Assembly (NCBI RefSeq): GCF_000014565.1
Contig: NC_008268.1
Location: forward strand, 1,315,001-1,379,000
Direction: 5' to 3'
Source: Rhodococcus jostii RHA1
GTDB taxonomy: Bacteria > Actinomycetota > Actinomycetes > Mycobacteriales > Mycobacteriaceae
Length of the DNA: 64,000 nucleotides
The position numbers were made by a program, and so were the translations under genes. How positions within the stretch are numbered: the stretch's first letter is position 1; every line of letters begins with the position of its first letter. The notes under the pieces were generated by a model, which saw only the letters and a program-made list of their open reading frames with translations, had not been told where the DNA came from and made no database searches. Below are positions 50,066-60,217 of the stretch, piece by piece.

Positions 50066-50863
50066 CTACTCGGCTCCGCTCGACACCGGGTCGGCCGGAA
50101 CCGCACCCTCGGCGGAGTCCGGAACGACTCCCGCCGCGCGGAGCGCGGTGAGCATCGCCGCGGCCACCTCGGTGTGCCCGTCCCAGCCCCAGTGGATGCC
50201 GTCCGGATTACCCTGATCGCTGAAGACGTTGGCGCGCACCGCCTCCGCGAGGTCGACGAGGGGTACGTTCTTCTCCTCCGACCACGCGGTGATGGCGGCA
50301 ACGGCGCCGGGGCGACCCGCATGCACCTTGCCGTAGGCCTCGCTGCGATGAACGGACGGCAGGGTCCCGATGACGGGCAACTCGGGACGCATGTACTCGA
50401 GCGCCGCCCGGGAGCTCTCCAGATATTCGACACTCAGCCGCGGGGGCAACGCCACCGGCCACCCCAGCGGGGACAGCCTGGGCTGAAGCCACTGGTAGCC
50501 GGTCCGCACGACGCGGCGCAGCGCGGGTGGGCGGACGTAACGCAATTGTTCCCGCAGCGCCGTCGGGAGCGGGGACGGAAGGGAGTCCATGCCGCCGACC
50601 GCGAACACGACGGCACCGGCGCGGGGAACCGCCGACCACACGCGGGGGTCCTGGGTCAGCGCCCACCACACGTCGCGGCTGGTCCAGCCGATCCGCGCCA
50701 CCAACTCGACATCCCAACCGAGTTGACGTGCAACGATATTGGGCCAGATGTCGGGGTGGTCGGACGGGAGACCGCCCTTGGGTCCGTAGTACGACAGCGA
50801 ATCGGCGAGCACGAGCAGGACGGGGCGTTCCCCGCGTCCGGCACCCGCGTCAGAGGACGTCAC
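50066..50863 (-). CDS. octT: Diglucosylglycerate octanoyltransferase-like SGNH protein
   Basis: A 265-aa SGNH-fold protein (LADSLSYYG block I, GGMDSLP oxyanion region, [10 protein letters not shown] with catalytic Asp/His). It is in the same position as OctT in mycobacteria, which adds octanoate to diglucosylglycerate during methylglucose lipopolysaccharide synthesis. Adjacent gpgP supplies an earlier step, supporting the assignment. GTG start at 50863, overlapping gpgP by 14 bp. Confidence 0.82.
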   Translation of the reverse strand: MTSSDAGAGRGERPVLLVLADSLSYYGPKGGLPSDHPDIWPNIVARQLGWDVELVARIGWTSRDVWWALTQDPRVWSAVPRAGAVVFAVGGMDSLPSPLPTALREQLRYVRPPALRRVVRTGYQWLQPRLSPLGWPVALPPRLSVEYLESSRAALEYMRPELPVIGTLPSVHRSEAYGKVHAGRPGAVAAITAWSEEKNVPLVDLAEAVRANVFSDQGNPDGIHWGWDGHTEVAAAMLTALRAAGVVPDSAEGAVPADPVSSGAE

Positions 50864-51509
50864 TGGCCACACTCGCAGAAGCGTTCCACACGTCGAGGCG
50901 CCAGTTGAGCGAATCGGGGTTTCCGTACGCACTCAGCTGCACCCAGCTGGTGTTCCCCAGCCCGCCCAGCACCGGCCAGCGGTCGACGGGCAGATCCAGC
51001 AGTGCGGCAGTCAGCGCGGCGATCAAACCGCCGTGCGCGACCAGGACCACCGGCTTCTCCGCCCAGTCCTCGTGCTTCTCCACGAGTTCGGCGACCACCG
51101 GCTTGCTGCGGCGTGCGACGTCGATGCGACTCTCCCCGCCGGGCGGTGCCCACGTCGCGTCGCCGCGCCACGTGGCGCGGGCGCCGGGTGCGCGCGCGTC
51201 GACGTCGAGGTGCGTGAGCCCCTGCCAGTCACCGAGATGCGTCTCGCGGAGGCGCTCGTCGATCTGCACCGGCAGACCGGCATTGTCACCGACCTCGACC
51301 GCGGTGTCGTAGGCCCGCCGCAGATCGGACGACACGATGGAGATCGGTCTGCGACCGACGAGTGCGCTGGCTGCGGCGCGGGCCTGCGACCGACCCAGCT
51401 CCGACAGTTCGGTGTCGAGCTGTCCCTGCATGCGGTTGTCGGCGTTGTACTCGGTCTGCCCGTGGCGGAGCAGGATCAGACGTCGCGGGGCACGGGGGGC
51501 ATCCGTCAC
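50850..51509 (-). CDS. gpgP: Glucosyl-3-phosphoglycerate phosphatase
   Basis: Histidine phosphatase superfamily, 219 aa: [10 protein letters not shown] (phosphoacceptor His), a second His in [12 protein letters not shown], and the acidic residue in [12 protein letters not shown]. Orthologues dephosphorylate glucosyl-3-phosphoglycerate to glucosylglycerate, the MGLP primer. GTG start overlaps the rsfS stop (GTGA). Confidence 0.88.
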   Translation of the reverse strand: MTDAPRAPRRLILLRHGQTEYNADNRMQGQLDTELSELGRSQARAAASALVGRRPISIVSSDLRRAYDTAVEVGDNAGLPVQIDERLRETHLGDWQGLTHLDVDARAPGARATWRGDATWAPPGGESRIDVARRSKPVVAELVEKHEDWAEKPVVLVAHGGLIAALTAALLDLPVDRWPVLGGLGNTSWVQLSAYGNPDSLNWRLDVWNASASVASDVL

Positions 51510-51931
51510 AGCTCGGACTCCTCCGCCTGGGCGGCGGTGCCCGCACCGTTCGCGTCGGCCGGGCCGCGCTGCCCGAGACCCTCGACGGGCACGGTCGGGC
51601 AGTCCTTCCACAGCCGGTCGAGTGCGTAGAAGTTGCGCTCCTCGTTGTGCTGGACGTGGATCACGACGTCGACGAAATCGAGCAGTGCCCAACGGCCTTC
51701 GCGGGTGCCCTCGCGCCGCACCGGCTTGTGACCTGCGTCACGCAGCCGATCCTCGATGTTCTCGACGATCGCGTTGACCTGTCGCTCGTTGGGGGCGGAG
51801 GCGATGACGAAGCAGTCGGTGATGACCAGCTGCTCGGAAACATCGAGCACCACCACATCGGAGGCCAGCTTCTCGTCGGCAGCCACTGCCGCGATGCGTG
51901 CCATCTCGATGGCTTCGGTCGTTGCGCTCAC
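51506..51931 (-). CDS. rsfS: Ribosome silencing factor
   Basis: A 141-aa RsfS/Iojap protein that binds L14 to block subunit joining. ITDCFVIASAPNERQVNAI and EGRWALLDFVDVVIHV are the family motifs. GTG start at 51931; about 30 extra residues at the C-terminus. 35 bp downstream of nadD. Confidence 0.94.
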   Translation of the reverse strand: MSATTEAIEMARIAAVAADEKLASDVVVLDVSEQLVITDCFVIASAPNERQVNAIVENIEDRLRDAGHKPVRREGTREGRWALLDFVDVVIHVQHNEERNFYALDRLWKDCPTVPVEGLGQRGPADANGAGTAAQAEESEL

Positions 51932-51966
51932 GCGATGTTCTCCCAGTTCGGTTCGAAAAGTGCTGA

Positions 51967-52662
51967 CTAACTTCTGGTCTTGTCCGGGGCCGGTTCGGAC
52001 ATCGTCGTCGCGCCGTCGAGACGCTCGGAGTCCGGTGGCCTGTACAGGTTCCGTTTGGAGATGTACTGGACCACACCGTCCGGCACGAGGTACCACACAG
52101 GACGGTCTCGACTGGCCCGCCGCCGACATTCCGTCGAGGAGATCGCCAGAGCCGGAATCTCGATCAGCGTGACCGCGTCCTCCGGCAATGCGTCCAGGTG
52201 ACCGGCCAGATGTTCGGTGTTGAGATCGAATCCCGGGCGCGACACCCCGACGAACTTCGCCAGCGAGAACAGTTCCTCCCAGTCCTGCCAGGACAGGATA
52301 CTCGCCAGGGCGTCCGCACCGGTAATGAAGTACAGCTCGGCGTCCGGGTGGTAGCTGCGCAGATCACGCAGAGTGTCGACGGTGTAGGTGACCTTCTCCC
52401 GGTCGACGTCCACCCGGCTGACGGAGAAACGCGGGTTCGACGCGGTGGCGATGACCGTCATCAGGTACCGGTCCTCGGCGGGGCTGACGCCCTTGCCCTG
52501 CTTCTGCCACGGCCGGCCGGTGGGCACGAAGACGACCTCGTCGAGGCTGAATCGATCCGCCACCTCGCTGGCCGCCACGAGGTGACCGTGATGAATGGGG
52601 TCGAAGGTGCCGCCCATGACTCCCAGGCGGCGCCGACGCGCGCCCGCTGCTCCCTGTTCCAC
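51967..52662 (-). CDS. nadD: Nicotinate-mononucleotide adenylyltransferase
   Basis: A 231-aa enzyme of NAD synthesis. [15 protein letters not shown] is the nucleotide-binding start, and [10 protein letters not shown] near the C-terminus is the second ATP motif. GTG start at 52662. Confidence 0.95.
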   Translation of the reverse strand: MEQGAAGARRRRLGVMGGTFDPIHHGHLVAASEVADRFSLDEVVFVPTGRPWQKQGKGVSPAEDRYLMTVIATASNPRFSVSRVDVDREKVTYTVDTLRDLRSYHPDAELYFITGADALASILSWQDWEELFSLAKFVGVSRPGFDLNTEHLAGHLDALPEDAVTLIEIPALAISSTECRRRASRDRPVWYLVPDGVVQYISKRNLYRPPDSERLDGATTMSEPAPDKTRS

Positions 52663-52681
52663 GAGTGACGAGCTTACGTGT

Positions 52682-54142
52682 TCACACCGGCAGCAACCCG
52701 GCGACCACCGACGCCAGCTGCTGAGCGGATCGGCATTCGTGCATGCTGATGACCTCGTTGTACACCTTCGCCGCCGAGTCGCCCGTTCCCCACTGGCCGC
52801 GGGGCTCCGGGTTGAGCCAGTGCGCGTGTTTCGCCACCGACACGAGACGGGCCAGGGCCTCCAGATTCGGATCGCGGTAGTTGTTGCGGCCGTCGCCGAG
52901 CACCAGCAGCGATGTCCGCGAGGTGATGCTCTGGGTGAACCGCTCGGCGAACACCCCGAACGCGTTGCCGTAGTCGGAGTGCCCGTCGTAGCCGACCAGG
53001 TCGGCTTCCCGGATCATCCGCGACATGGCGCTGCCGAGGTCGGCTCCCGCGTCGAAGAAGCGGGACACCTCGTCGGTGGTGTCGATGAACGCGAACACCC
53101 GCACCCGGGAGAACTGTTCGCGCAGCGCGTGGACGAGCAACAGGGTGAAGTGGCTGAAACCGGCGACCGAACCCGAGACGTCGCACATCACGACCAGTTC
53201 GGGGCGCGCCCGGCGGGGCTTGCGCTGGACGAGGTCGATGGGCACTCCGCCGGTGGACATCGACTTGCGCAGGGTCCGCCGCAGGTCGATCGAACCGGCG
53301 CGGTTGCGGCTGCGCCGCACGGCCAGGCGGCTGGCGAGCAGCCGGGCCAGCGGGGTGACGTTGCGTTTCAGTGCCGTCAGTTCGGCGTCGGACGCGCGGA
53401 GGAAGTCGACTTCCTCGGCCAGCCGGGGCACGCCGTACGACGCCACCCGCTCCTTGCCGAGGTTCTCGGCCGACCGTCGCCGCGTCTCCTTCTCGATCAT
53501 CTTCCGGAAGTCGGCGATCCGCTGGGCGGCGGTGCGCTTGGCCACCTCGGATTCGTAGCTTTCCGTCGCCCGGGCGTCGCCGTCCTGCTGATTGCCCAGG
53601 AGTCCGTCGAGGATCTTCTTCAGCAGGGTTTCCGGCGCGACGTCCCGCAGCGCCTGGTACGCGGAGAACGACGGGCCGTTCGCCGACTGGTACTGGCCGA
53701 GTTCCTCGACCATCTGCGCGGTCAGGAGCTCGGTGAGCTCGATCGCCTCCGGCGACCCGTCGGTGAGGAGTTCGACGATCAGCTCGCGCAGCGCCTCGTA
53801 GTCGATCTCACCCTTCGCGTTCCGCGGCAGACTCGTGTCGATCGCCCCGTCCGCCCGGCTTCCGACCGCCGCCGGGAACCAGAGTTCGAACAACGCGTCG
53901 AACGTGGGCCGGTGGGTGGGCCGCCGCAGCAGCGCGCACGCAAGCCCCTCGCGCAGCGATTCGCGGTCGAGCAGATCGAGGACCGACATCACCTGGCCGG
54001 CGTCGACCGTCTCGGACGGTCCGACCGTGATGCCGCGCCGCCGCAACGCCTCGACGAAGTCGACGAGATGCCCCGGCAGCCCGTGCGGCGCCGCGGGACC
54101 GCCCGGCTTCGACCGGGACGCGAGTGGACCACCAGCAGCCAT
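52682..54142 (-). CDS. vWA-domain protein (CoxE-like)
   Basis: A 486-aa protein whose C-terminal von Willebrand A domain has the MIDAS motif DVSGSV and later D/T residues (GDGRNNY). It is the partner of the MoxR-type AAA+ ATPase immediately upstream, 10 bp away; such pairs act as chaperones for metal-enzyme or complex assembly. Target unknown. Confidence 0.88.
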   Translation of the reverse strand: MAAGGPLASRSKPGGPAAPHGLPGHLVDFVEALRRRGITVGPSETVDAGQVMSVLDLLDRESLREGLACALLRRPTHRPTFDALFELWFPAAVGSRADGAIDTSLPRNAKGEIDYEALRELIVELLTDGSPEAIELTELLTAQMVEELGQYQSANGPSFSAYQALRDVAPETLLKKILDGLLGNQQDGDARATESYESEVAKRTAAQRIADFRKMIEKETRRRSAENLGKERVASYGVPRLAEEVDFLRASDAELTALKRNVTPLARLLASRLAVRRSRNRAGSIDLRRTLRKSMSTGGVPIDLVQRKPRRARPELVVMCDVSGSVAGFSHFTLLLVHALREQFSRVRVFAFIDTTDEVSRFFDAGADLGSAMSRMIREADLVGYDGHSDYGNAFGVFAERFTQSITSRTSLLVLGDGRNNYRDPNLEALARLVSVAKHAHWLNPEPRGQWGTGDSAAKVYNEVISMHECRSAQQLASVVAGLLPV

Positions 54143-54152
54143 GGGGAGTCCT

Positions 54153-55034
54153 TCAGTTCAGTCGCAGCTCGGCAGCGGCCCGTAGCTGATCGGATTGGTG
54201 TTTGAGGACGACGCCCATCGTGGCGCGCACGGCGTCGTCGTCGAGGGTGTCGAGCCCGAGCGCCAGGAGGGTGCGACCCCAGTCGATGGTCTCGGCGACC
54301 GAGGGCAGCTTCTTCAGCTGCATCCCGCGCAGCACACGGATGGTCCTGACCAGCTGCTCGGCCACCGCCTCGGGCAGCTCCGGCACCCGGCTCGCCAGGA
54401 TCCGCCGCTCGAGCTCGGCGTCGGGGAAGTCGAGATGCAGGAACAGGCAGCGGCGTTTGAGCGCCTCGGACAGTTCACGGGTGGCGTTCGAGGTGAGGAC
54501 GACGAACGGCTTGCGCGTGGCCGTGATGGTGCCCAGTTCGGGGACGGTGACCGCGAAATCGCTGAGCACCTCGAGCAGGAGACCCTCGATCTCCACGTCG
54601 GCCTTGTCGGTCTCGTCGATCAGCAGCACCGTCGGGTCCTCGCGCCGGATCGCGGTCAGCAGCGGCCGCGACAGCAGGAACTCCTCCGAGAAGACGTCCG
54701 CCTTGGTGGAGTCCCAGCTGTGGTCGCTGCCCGCCTGAATGCGCAGAATCTGCTTCGCGTGGTTCCACTCGTACAGCGCGCGTGCCTCGTCGACGCCCTC
54801 GTAGCACTGCAACCGCACCAGCTCGGCGCCGGTGGTCTCGGCGACGGCGCGGGCGAGTTCGGTCTTGCCGACGCCGGCGGGACCCTCGATGAGCAGGGGT
54901 TTTCCGAGCCTGTCGGCGAGGAACACCGCGGTCGCGGTGCCCTTGTCGGACAGGTAACCGGTTTCGGCGAGCCGAGCGATGACGTCGTCGACGCTCGCGA
55001 AGAACGGCGTCGTGGTGGGCAGTGCGCGATCCAC
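54153..55034 (-). CDS. MoxR-family AAA+ ATPase
   Basis: A 293-aa ATPase: Walker A GPAGVGKTELA, Walker B LLIDETDKAD, sensor 1 VLTSNATRELSEAL, and an Arg finger in LKRRCLFLHLDFP. The GTG at 55034 has AAAGGAG upstream. Works with the vWA protein. Confidence 0.9.
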   Translation of the reverse strand: MDRALPTTTPFFASVDDVIARLAETGYLSDKGTATAVFLADRLGKPLLIEGPAGVGKTELARAVAETTGAELVRLQCYEGVDEARALYEWNHAKQILRIQAGSDHSWDSTKADVFSEEFLLSRPLLTAIRREDPTVLLIDETDKADVEIEGLLLEVLSDFAVTVPELGTITATRKPFVVLTSNATRELSEALKRRCLFLHLDFPDAELERRILASRVPELPEAVAEQLVRTIRVLRGMQLKKLPSVAETIDWGRTLLALGLDTLDDDAVRATMGVVLKHQSDQLRAAAELRLN

Positions 55035-55098
55035 GCTCGCTCCTTTCAGAAGGGGTGACGGGCAGAGGGGGCTGAGGGAAAGGGGGTGGGCGAAACGT

Positions 55099-56379
55099 CT
55101 AGACGGGGCGGGTGTGCCCGTCACCCCAGACGATCCACTTGGTGGACGTCAGTTCGGGGAGCCCCATCGGGCCGCGCGCGTGCAGCTTCTGCGTGGAGAT
55201 CCCGATCTCGGCGCCGAATCCGAACTGCTCACCGTCGGTGAAGGCGGTGGACGCGTTGACCATGACGGCGGCCGCGTCGACCCGGGCGGTGAACTCGCGG
55301 GCGGCCGCGAGGTCGGAGGTCACGATGGCCTCGGTGTGGCCGGTCCCGTAGCGGTCGATGTGCTCGACCGCGGCGTTCAGATCGTCGACCACCTTGAGCG
55401 CCACGTCCAGGGTGAGGTACTCCTCCGACCAGTCCGACTCGGTCGCGGGCACCAGACCCGGCAGATCCCCGTGGACCGTCACGCTGTGCGTCTGCAGGGC
55501 CTGCAGCAGCTTCGGCACCGCTGTCTCGGCGATCGCGGCGTCGATCAGCACCGTCTCGGCGGTGTTGCAGACACTCGGTCGCCGCGTCTTGGAGTTGAGC
55601 AGGATTCGTTCGGCCATCTCCAGGTCGGCGGCAGAGTGGACGTAGACGTGGCAGTTGCCGACGCCCGTCTCGATGGTCGGGACGGTCGCATCGCGCACCA
55701 CGGCGCTGATCAGGCCTGCGCCGCCGCGGGGAATGACGACGTCCACCAGTCCGCGGGCCTGGATCAGGTGCGTCACGCTGGAGCGGTCGTCGCTCGGTAG
55801 CAACTGCACCGCGTCCTCCGGCAGCTGCTGCGCCGCCAGCGACGTCCGCAACGCCACGACCAGCGCCGCGTTCGACTTCGCCGCGGACGAGGAGCCGCGC
55901 AGCAGGGCCGCGTTGCCGGACTTGAGTGCCAGCCCGAACGCGTCGACGGTGACGTTGGGGCGGGCCTCGTACACCATCCCCACGACCCCGAGCGGTACCC
56001 GCAGCTGACGGAGTTCGAGACCGTTGGGGAGGGTCGAGCCGCGCACCACTTCACCGACCGGGTCGGGCAGACCGGCCACCTGGCGCAGCCCGGACGCGAT
56101 CCCCTCGATGCGCTCCGGCGTCAGCCGCAGGCGGTCGAGCAGGGAGTCCTCGGTGCCCGACGCCCTGGCCGTCTCGATGTCGGCCGCGTTGGCGGCGAGG
56201 ATGTCGGCGGAGGCGGCGAGCACGGCATCGGCTGCCGCATGCAGCGCTGCATCCTTCTGCGCGGTGGTGAGCAGCGCGAGGACCCGCGACGCGGTACGGG
56301 CGCGACGGGCCGCTGCGTGGACGGCTTCACGGGTGTCCACCGTGGCACCGGCCGACGAGGTGGAGGTCACTGCAGTCAT
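55099..56379 (-). CDS. proA: Gamma-glutamyl phosphate reductase
   Basis: Second enzyme of proline synthesis, 426 aa; [18 protein letters not shown], the catalytic-Cys segment [13 protein letters not shown] and the [10 protein letters not shown]-terminal motif are present. It is the first gene of the long minus-strand operon down to degV; the promoter puts the start almost at the mRNA end. Confidence 0.95.
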   Translation of the reverse strand: MTAVTSTSSAGATVDTREAVHAAARRARTASRVLALLTTAQKDAALHAAADAVLAASADILAANAADIETARASGTEDSLLDRLRLTPERIEGIASGLRQVAGLPDPVGEVVRGSTLPNGLELRQLRVPLGVVGMVYEARPNVTVDAFGLALKSGNAALLRGSSSAAKSNAALVVALRTSLAAQQLPEDAVQLLPSDDRSSVTHLIQARGLVDVVIPRGGAGLISAVVRDATVPTIETGVGNCHVYVHSAADLEMAERILLNSKTRRPSVCNTAETVLIDAAIAETAVPKLLQALQTHSVTVHGDLPGLVPATESDWSEEYLTLDVALKVVDDLNAAVEHIDRYGTGHTEAIVTSDLAAAREFTARVDAAAVMVNASTAFTDGEQFGFGAEIGISTQKLHARGPMGLPELTSTKWIVWGDGHTRPV

Positions 56380-56387
56380 GAAGACAG

Positions 56388-56395
56388 CCTATATA
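56388..56395 (-). promoter_or_regulatory. -10 region of proA, near-leaderless
   Basis: On the minus strand TATATAGG lies 8-10 bases before the proA ATG, giving an mRNA leader of only a few bases and no room for a Shine-Dalgarno. Confidence 0.5.
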
Positions 56396-56469
56396 CCGGG
56401 GCGCGGGAATGATTTCATCCCCCGGGCAGGTTGCGACTGGTCGAGACCATCAGAGGCAGGAGTGCTGTA

Positions 56470-57570
56470 GTGAGCGTGTTGTTCGAACCCATCACCTTCC
56501 GCGGAGTCACCGTCCCCAACCGGGTGTGGATGGCGCCGATGTGCCAGTACTCGGCCGACGTGACGGGCCGCGACGTGGGGGTGCCGGGCGACTGGCACCG
56601 GACGCACCTCGTGACGCGCGCCATCGGCGGTGCCGGGCTGATCCTCACCGAGGCGACGGCCGTCAGCCCGGAGGGCCGCATCAGCCCCGCCGACCTCGGC
56701 ATCTGGAACGACACCCAGACCGAGGCCTTCGCGGAGATCAACGCCCAACTCGAGTACTTCGGCGCGGTCCCGGGCATCCAGCTCGGTCACGCCGGGCGCA
56801 AGGGCTCCGCGCACGTGCCGTGGCGCGGGGGCGGGAGCCTCGCCGGCGACGATCGGCTGTCCTGGCAGACGGTGGCACCGAGCGCGATCGGTTTCGGCGA
56901 CCACACCCCGCCGGCCGCGGCGACGACCGACGACATCCGGAAGGTGGTCACCGATTTCGCGGCCGCCGCCGAGCGGGCGTCGCGGGCCGGTTTCAAGGTT
57001 GTGGAAATCCATGCGGCACACGGCTATCTGCTGCACCAGTTCCTGTCACCGGTCAGCAATCACCGCACCGACGAGTACGGCGGCAGCTTCACCGGCCGTG
57101 TTCGCCTGCTGCTCGAGGTCGTCGAGGCGGTACGCGGGGTGTGGCCGGCCGAGTTGCCCGTCTTCGTCCGGGTCTCGGCCACCGACTGGCTGTCCGAGGA
57201 GCCCGGCCTCGACGCGGACAGCTGGACGCCGGATCAGACGGTCTCCCTCGTGCAGGCCCTCGCCGACCTCGGCGTCGACCTGGTCGACGTCTCCAGCGGC
57301 GGCGTCGCCTCCGCCCGGATCCCGATCGGGCCCGGCTACCAGGTCCCGTTCGCCCGTCGCATCCAGAACGAGACCACGGTCCCGGCCGCCGCCGTCGGGC
57401 TCATCACCGAGCCGGAGCAGGCCGAGCGGATCGTGGAGTCGGGAGAAGCCGTCGCCGTGTTCCTCGGGCGCGAACTGCTGCGCGACCCGTACTGGCCACG
57501 AAAAGCCGCACTGGCATTGAATGCCCAGGTGACGCCGCAGATTCCGGCGCAGTACGCCCGGGCGTACTGA
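56470..57570 (+). CDS. Old-yellow-enzyme family NADH:flavin oxidoreductase (YqjM-like)
   Basis: A 366-aa FMN enoate reductase; APMCQYSA (with the redox-tuning Cys), HAGRKGS, HAAHGYLLHQFLSP and a C-terminal Arg finger region fit the thermophilic-like OYE class. The GTG at 56470 has CAGGAG eight bases upstream. Divergent from proA. Confidence 0.9.
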   Translation: MSVLFEPITFRGVTVPNRVWMAPMCQYSADVTGRDVGVPGDWHRTHLVTRAIGGAGLILTEATAVSPEGRISPADLGIWNDTQTEAFAEINAQLEYFGAVPGIQLGHAGRKGSAHVPWRGGGSLAGDDRLSWQTVAPSAIGFGDHTPPAAATTDDIRKVVTDFAAAAERASRAGFKVVEIHAAHGYLLHQFLSPVSNHRTDEYGGSFTGRVRLLLEVVEAVRGVWPAELPVFVRVSATDWLSEEPGLDADSWTPDQTVSLVQALADLGVDLVDVSSGGVASARIPIGPGYQVPFARRIQNETTVPAAAVGLITEPEQAERIVESGEAVAVFLGRELLRDPYWPRKAALALNAQVTPQIPAQYARAY

Positions 57571-57813
57571 GGCTCGGGCCGACAAGCCCCCGCATCCTTT
57601 GCTACGGTAATCGCTCTTACAGCTGGTAGTCCCGCACCCCGGACGGTGGGGCGGGACCGAGCCACGAGCCAGAGCCGATCGGCGGGGGCCGCATCGCGCC
57701 GAAGGGCCGTGGGTTGCCGAACCCGATCAGCAATCGCCGTGCGGGCGACGAAAAGATGCGTGCGTCAGGTACGTGCCCCGCGCGGGTGATAACTGCGCTG
57801 GGGAGCGCACGAC
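57571..57813 (+). other. Long G+C-rich intergenic leader with strong hairpins
   Basis: 243 bp with no ORF. Visible elements: GTCCCGC-A-CCCC pairing with GGGGCGGGAC (57629-57657), GCCGATCGGC (57674-57683), GGGTT-GCCG-AACCC (57710-57723), and CCACG/CGTGG (57662-57666 with 57707-57711) closing a larger domain. Such density suggests a structured 5' leader of the transporter mRNA, possibly a riboswitch. Fragments look like parts of cobalamin and c-di-AMP aptamers, but the order does not fit either, so no class is assigned. Confidence 0.4.
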
Positions 57814-59283
57814 ATGAATGCACCAGATCACTCGATCACGTCGGCCGAGGTGGCCGAATCACCTGATGTCACGGTCACCGACGAGGCCTCCGTCAAACGG
57901 GCCGTCAAGGCCACCATGCTCGGTAACGCCATGGAGTGGTTCGACTTCGGCGTCTACGCCTACCTCGCGACCACCATCGGCAAGGTGTTCTTTCCCGAGG
58001 CCAGTGGTACCGCACAGCTGCTGTCGACGTTCGCGATCTTCGCCGCGGCGTTCATCGTCCGTCCCCTCGGTGGACTGTTCTTCGGTCCGCTCGGTGACCG
58101 GATCGGTCGCAAGAAGGTGCTCGCCACCACGATCATCCTGATGGCGGGCAGCACGTTCGCCATCGGTCTGATCCCGAGTTACGGATCCATCGGGCTCGCG
58201 GCGCCGATTCTGCTGGTGCTGTTCCGGCTCGTGCAGGGGTTCTCGACGGGCGGCGAGTACGGCGGCGCCAGCACGTTCGTCGCCGAGTACGCGCCGGACA
58301 AGCGCCGCGGCTTCTTCTCGAGCTTCCTCGAATTCGGAACCCTCGCTGGGTATGTCGCGGCCGCGGGCCTGGTCACCGTCATCAGCACCGTGGTCAGCGC
58401 CGACGCTCTGGTGGACTGGGCGTGGCGAATTCCGTTCCTGCTCGCCGGTCCGCTGGGCCTGATCGGCCTCTACCTCCGGCTACGGCTCGAGGAGACGCCT
58501 GCGTTCCAGCAGATGGAACAGGCCGAAGAGCGCTCGCTCGCAGACGAATCCACGGGACGCAAACTGCGCGAGACCCTGGTGGAGAACTGGCGTCCGCTGG
58601 TGCTGTGCGTGATCCTGGTCGCCACGTACAACATCGCGCACTACGGTCTGCTCAGTTACATGCCGACGTACCTGTCGAACACGCTCGGCTACGACGAGTC
58701 GCATGGCCTCGTCCTCATGATCATCGTGATGCTCATCATGATGGTGTGCATCAGCTTCGTCGGAAAGCTGTCCGACCGGGTCGGTCGTAAACCGTTGCTG
58801 CTGGCCGGTTTCGTCGGATTCTTCGCACTGTCGCTGCCCGCGTACCTGCTGATCGGTGTCGGCCACTACTTCACCGTCTTCCTCGGCCTCGCGATGCTCG
58901 GCGGTCTCCTGCTGCTGTTCGTCGGCGTCTTCCCGTCCGTCCTTCCCGCGCTGTTCCCCACCGGAATCCGCTACGGCGGGCTCGCGATCGGATACAACCT
59001 CGCGGTGTCGATCTTCGGTGGCACCACACCCCTCGTCCTCACGGCGTTGCAGGATGCGACGGGCAGCGACCTCGTCGCGCCGATGTACATGATGGTCGCG
59101 GCCGTCATCGGCGGTATCGCGGTTCTGCTCATCTCCGAGACTGCCCGGAAGCCGCTGGAGGGTTCGCCGCCCGCCGTGGCCACGGACGCCGAGGCCCGCC
59201 GCATCCTGAAGCGTCTCCGCCGCACCAAGGGCGACGCATCCGCGACGCCCGCACAGGAGACGGCGGCCGCCGACGCGGGTTAG
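57814..59283 (+). CDS. MHS-family MFS transporter (ProP-like)
   Basis: A 489-aa 12-helix symporter; NAMEWFDFGVYAYL, GDRIGRKKVL and RLVQGFSTGGEYGG are metabolite:H+ symporter signatures. Transports an organic solute such as betaine/proline or a dicarboxylate; the ectoine genes nearby make an osmolyte attractive but unproven. A 40-residue N-terminal and an Ala-rich C-terminal extension are present. Confidence 0.88.
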   Translation: MNAPDHSITSAEVAESPDVTVTDEASVKRAVKATMLGNAMEWFDFGVYAYLATTIGKVFFPEASGTAQLLSTFAIFAAAFIVRPLGGLFFGPLGDRIGRKKVLATTIILMAGSTFAIGLIPSYGSIGLAAPILLVLFRLVQGFSTGGEYGGASTFVAEYAPDKRRGFFSSFLEFGTLAGYVAAAGLVTVISTVVSADALVDWAWRIPFLLAGPLGLIGLYLRLRLEETPAFQQMEQAEERSLADESTGRKLRETLVENWRPLVLCVILVATYNIAHYGLLSYMPTYLSNTLGYDESHGLVLMIIVMLIMMVCISFVGKLSDRVGRKPLLLAGFVGFFALSLPAYLLIGVGHYFTVFLGLAMLGGLLLLFVGVFPSVLPALFPTGIRYGGLAIGYNLAVSIFGGTTPLVLTALQDATGSDLVAPMYMMVAAVIGGIAVLLISETARKPLEGSPPAVATDAEARRILKRLRRTKGDASATPAQETAAADAG

Positions 59284-59292
59284 TCTCGGGAT

Positions 59293-60159
59293 ATGTCCGC
59301 TCCCAGGGTCGCCGTGGTCGGCAGCATCAACATGGACCTGCTCACGGCGACCGAGCGGTTGCCCGCGCCGGGAGAGACGATCCTGGGCACCGCCTTTGCC
59401 GCCACCCCCGGCGGCAAGGGCGCCAACCAGGCGATCGCCGCGGCGCGGGCCGGCGGCGACGTGACGTTCATCGGCGCCGTCGGCTCCGACGTGTTCGCTC
59501 TCGACCTGCGGCAGGCCCTCGTGGACGCCGAGGTCGACACGCGGTACCTGCGCGAAGTGGACGGGCCGAGCGGGATCGCGGCGATCACCGTCGACGCCGC
59601 CGGCGAGAACAGCATCGTGGTGGTTCCAGGTGCCAACAGCACCGTGGCAGACCTGACACCCACCGAACTCGCGGCCGTCGCGGATGCGGACGTCCTGCTC
59701 TGCCAACTCGAGATACCCCTGCGCACCGTGCTGGCCGCGGCGGCGCACGCCACGGCACACGGCACCGTCGTGATGTTGAATCCCTCACCGGCGCAGGCAC
59801 TTCCGGACGAACTCGTCAAGCTGGTCGACGTGCTCCTCGTCAATCAGACCGAGGCTGCGCAACTCGGCGCCGAGGTCACCGGCGCCATCTCCCACGTCGT
59901 GACCACGCTGGGGTCGTCGGGCGCGGACTACGCGGGCAGCGACGGCACAACGCTCCACGCCGACTCCTCCGAGGTCGAGGTGGTCGACACGACCGGGGCG
60001 GGCGACGCGTTCGCCGGCGCACTGGCCGTCTCGTGGCGACGCGGGCCCGCGATCGCCGTCCCGTTCGCGTGCACGGCGGGCGCGCTCGCCACCACCCGCC
60101 GGGGCGCCTCCACCTCGTCGCCCACCCTTGCCGAGATCGAGGCGGCGCTGCCCGGCTGA
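59293..60159 (+). CDS. rbsK: Ribokinase
   Basis: PfkB-family sugar kinase, 288 aa: VVGSINMDL, GGKGANQAIAAARAG and the catalytic DTTGAGDAFAGAL. Nine bases after the transporter stop, so the transporter could supply a sugar; no other rbs genes are present. Confidence 0.9.
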   Translation: MSAPRVAVVGSINMDLLTATERLPAPGETILGTAFAATPGGKGANQAIAAARAGGDVTFIGAVGSDVFALDLRQALVDAEVDTRYLREVDGPSGIAAITVDAAGENSIVVVPGANSTVADLTPTELAAVADADVLLCQLEIPLRTVLAAAAHATAHGTVVMLNPSPAQALPDELVKLVDVLLVNQTEAAQLGAEVTGAISHVVTTLGSSGADYAGSDGTTLHADSSEVEVVDTTGAGDAFAGALAVSWRRGPAIAVPFACTAGALATTRRGASTSSPTLAEIEAALPG

Positions 60160-60217
60160 GCGAGCTCCCGCGGTCGCCCGGATCCTGCGTGTCACCCGTG
60201 TCGTGCACCATGGGGGC

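Noticed and set aside
57571..57813. Definite riboswitch call (cobalamin or c-di-AMP)
   Set aside because: Short stretches resemble aptamer segments, but their order and pairing do not fit either consensus by eye; kept only as a structured leader candidate.
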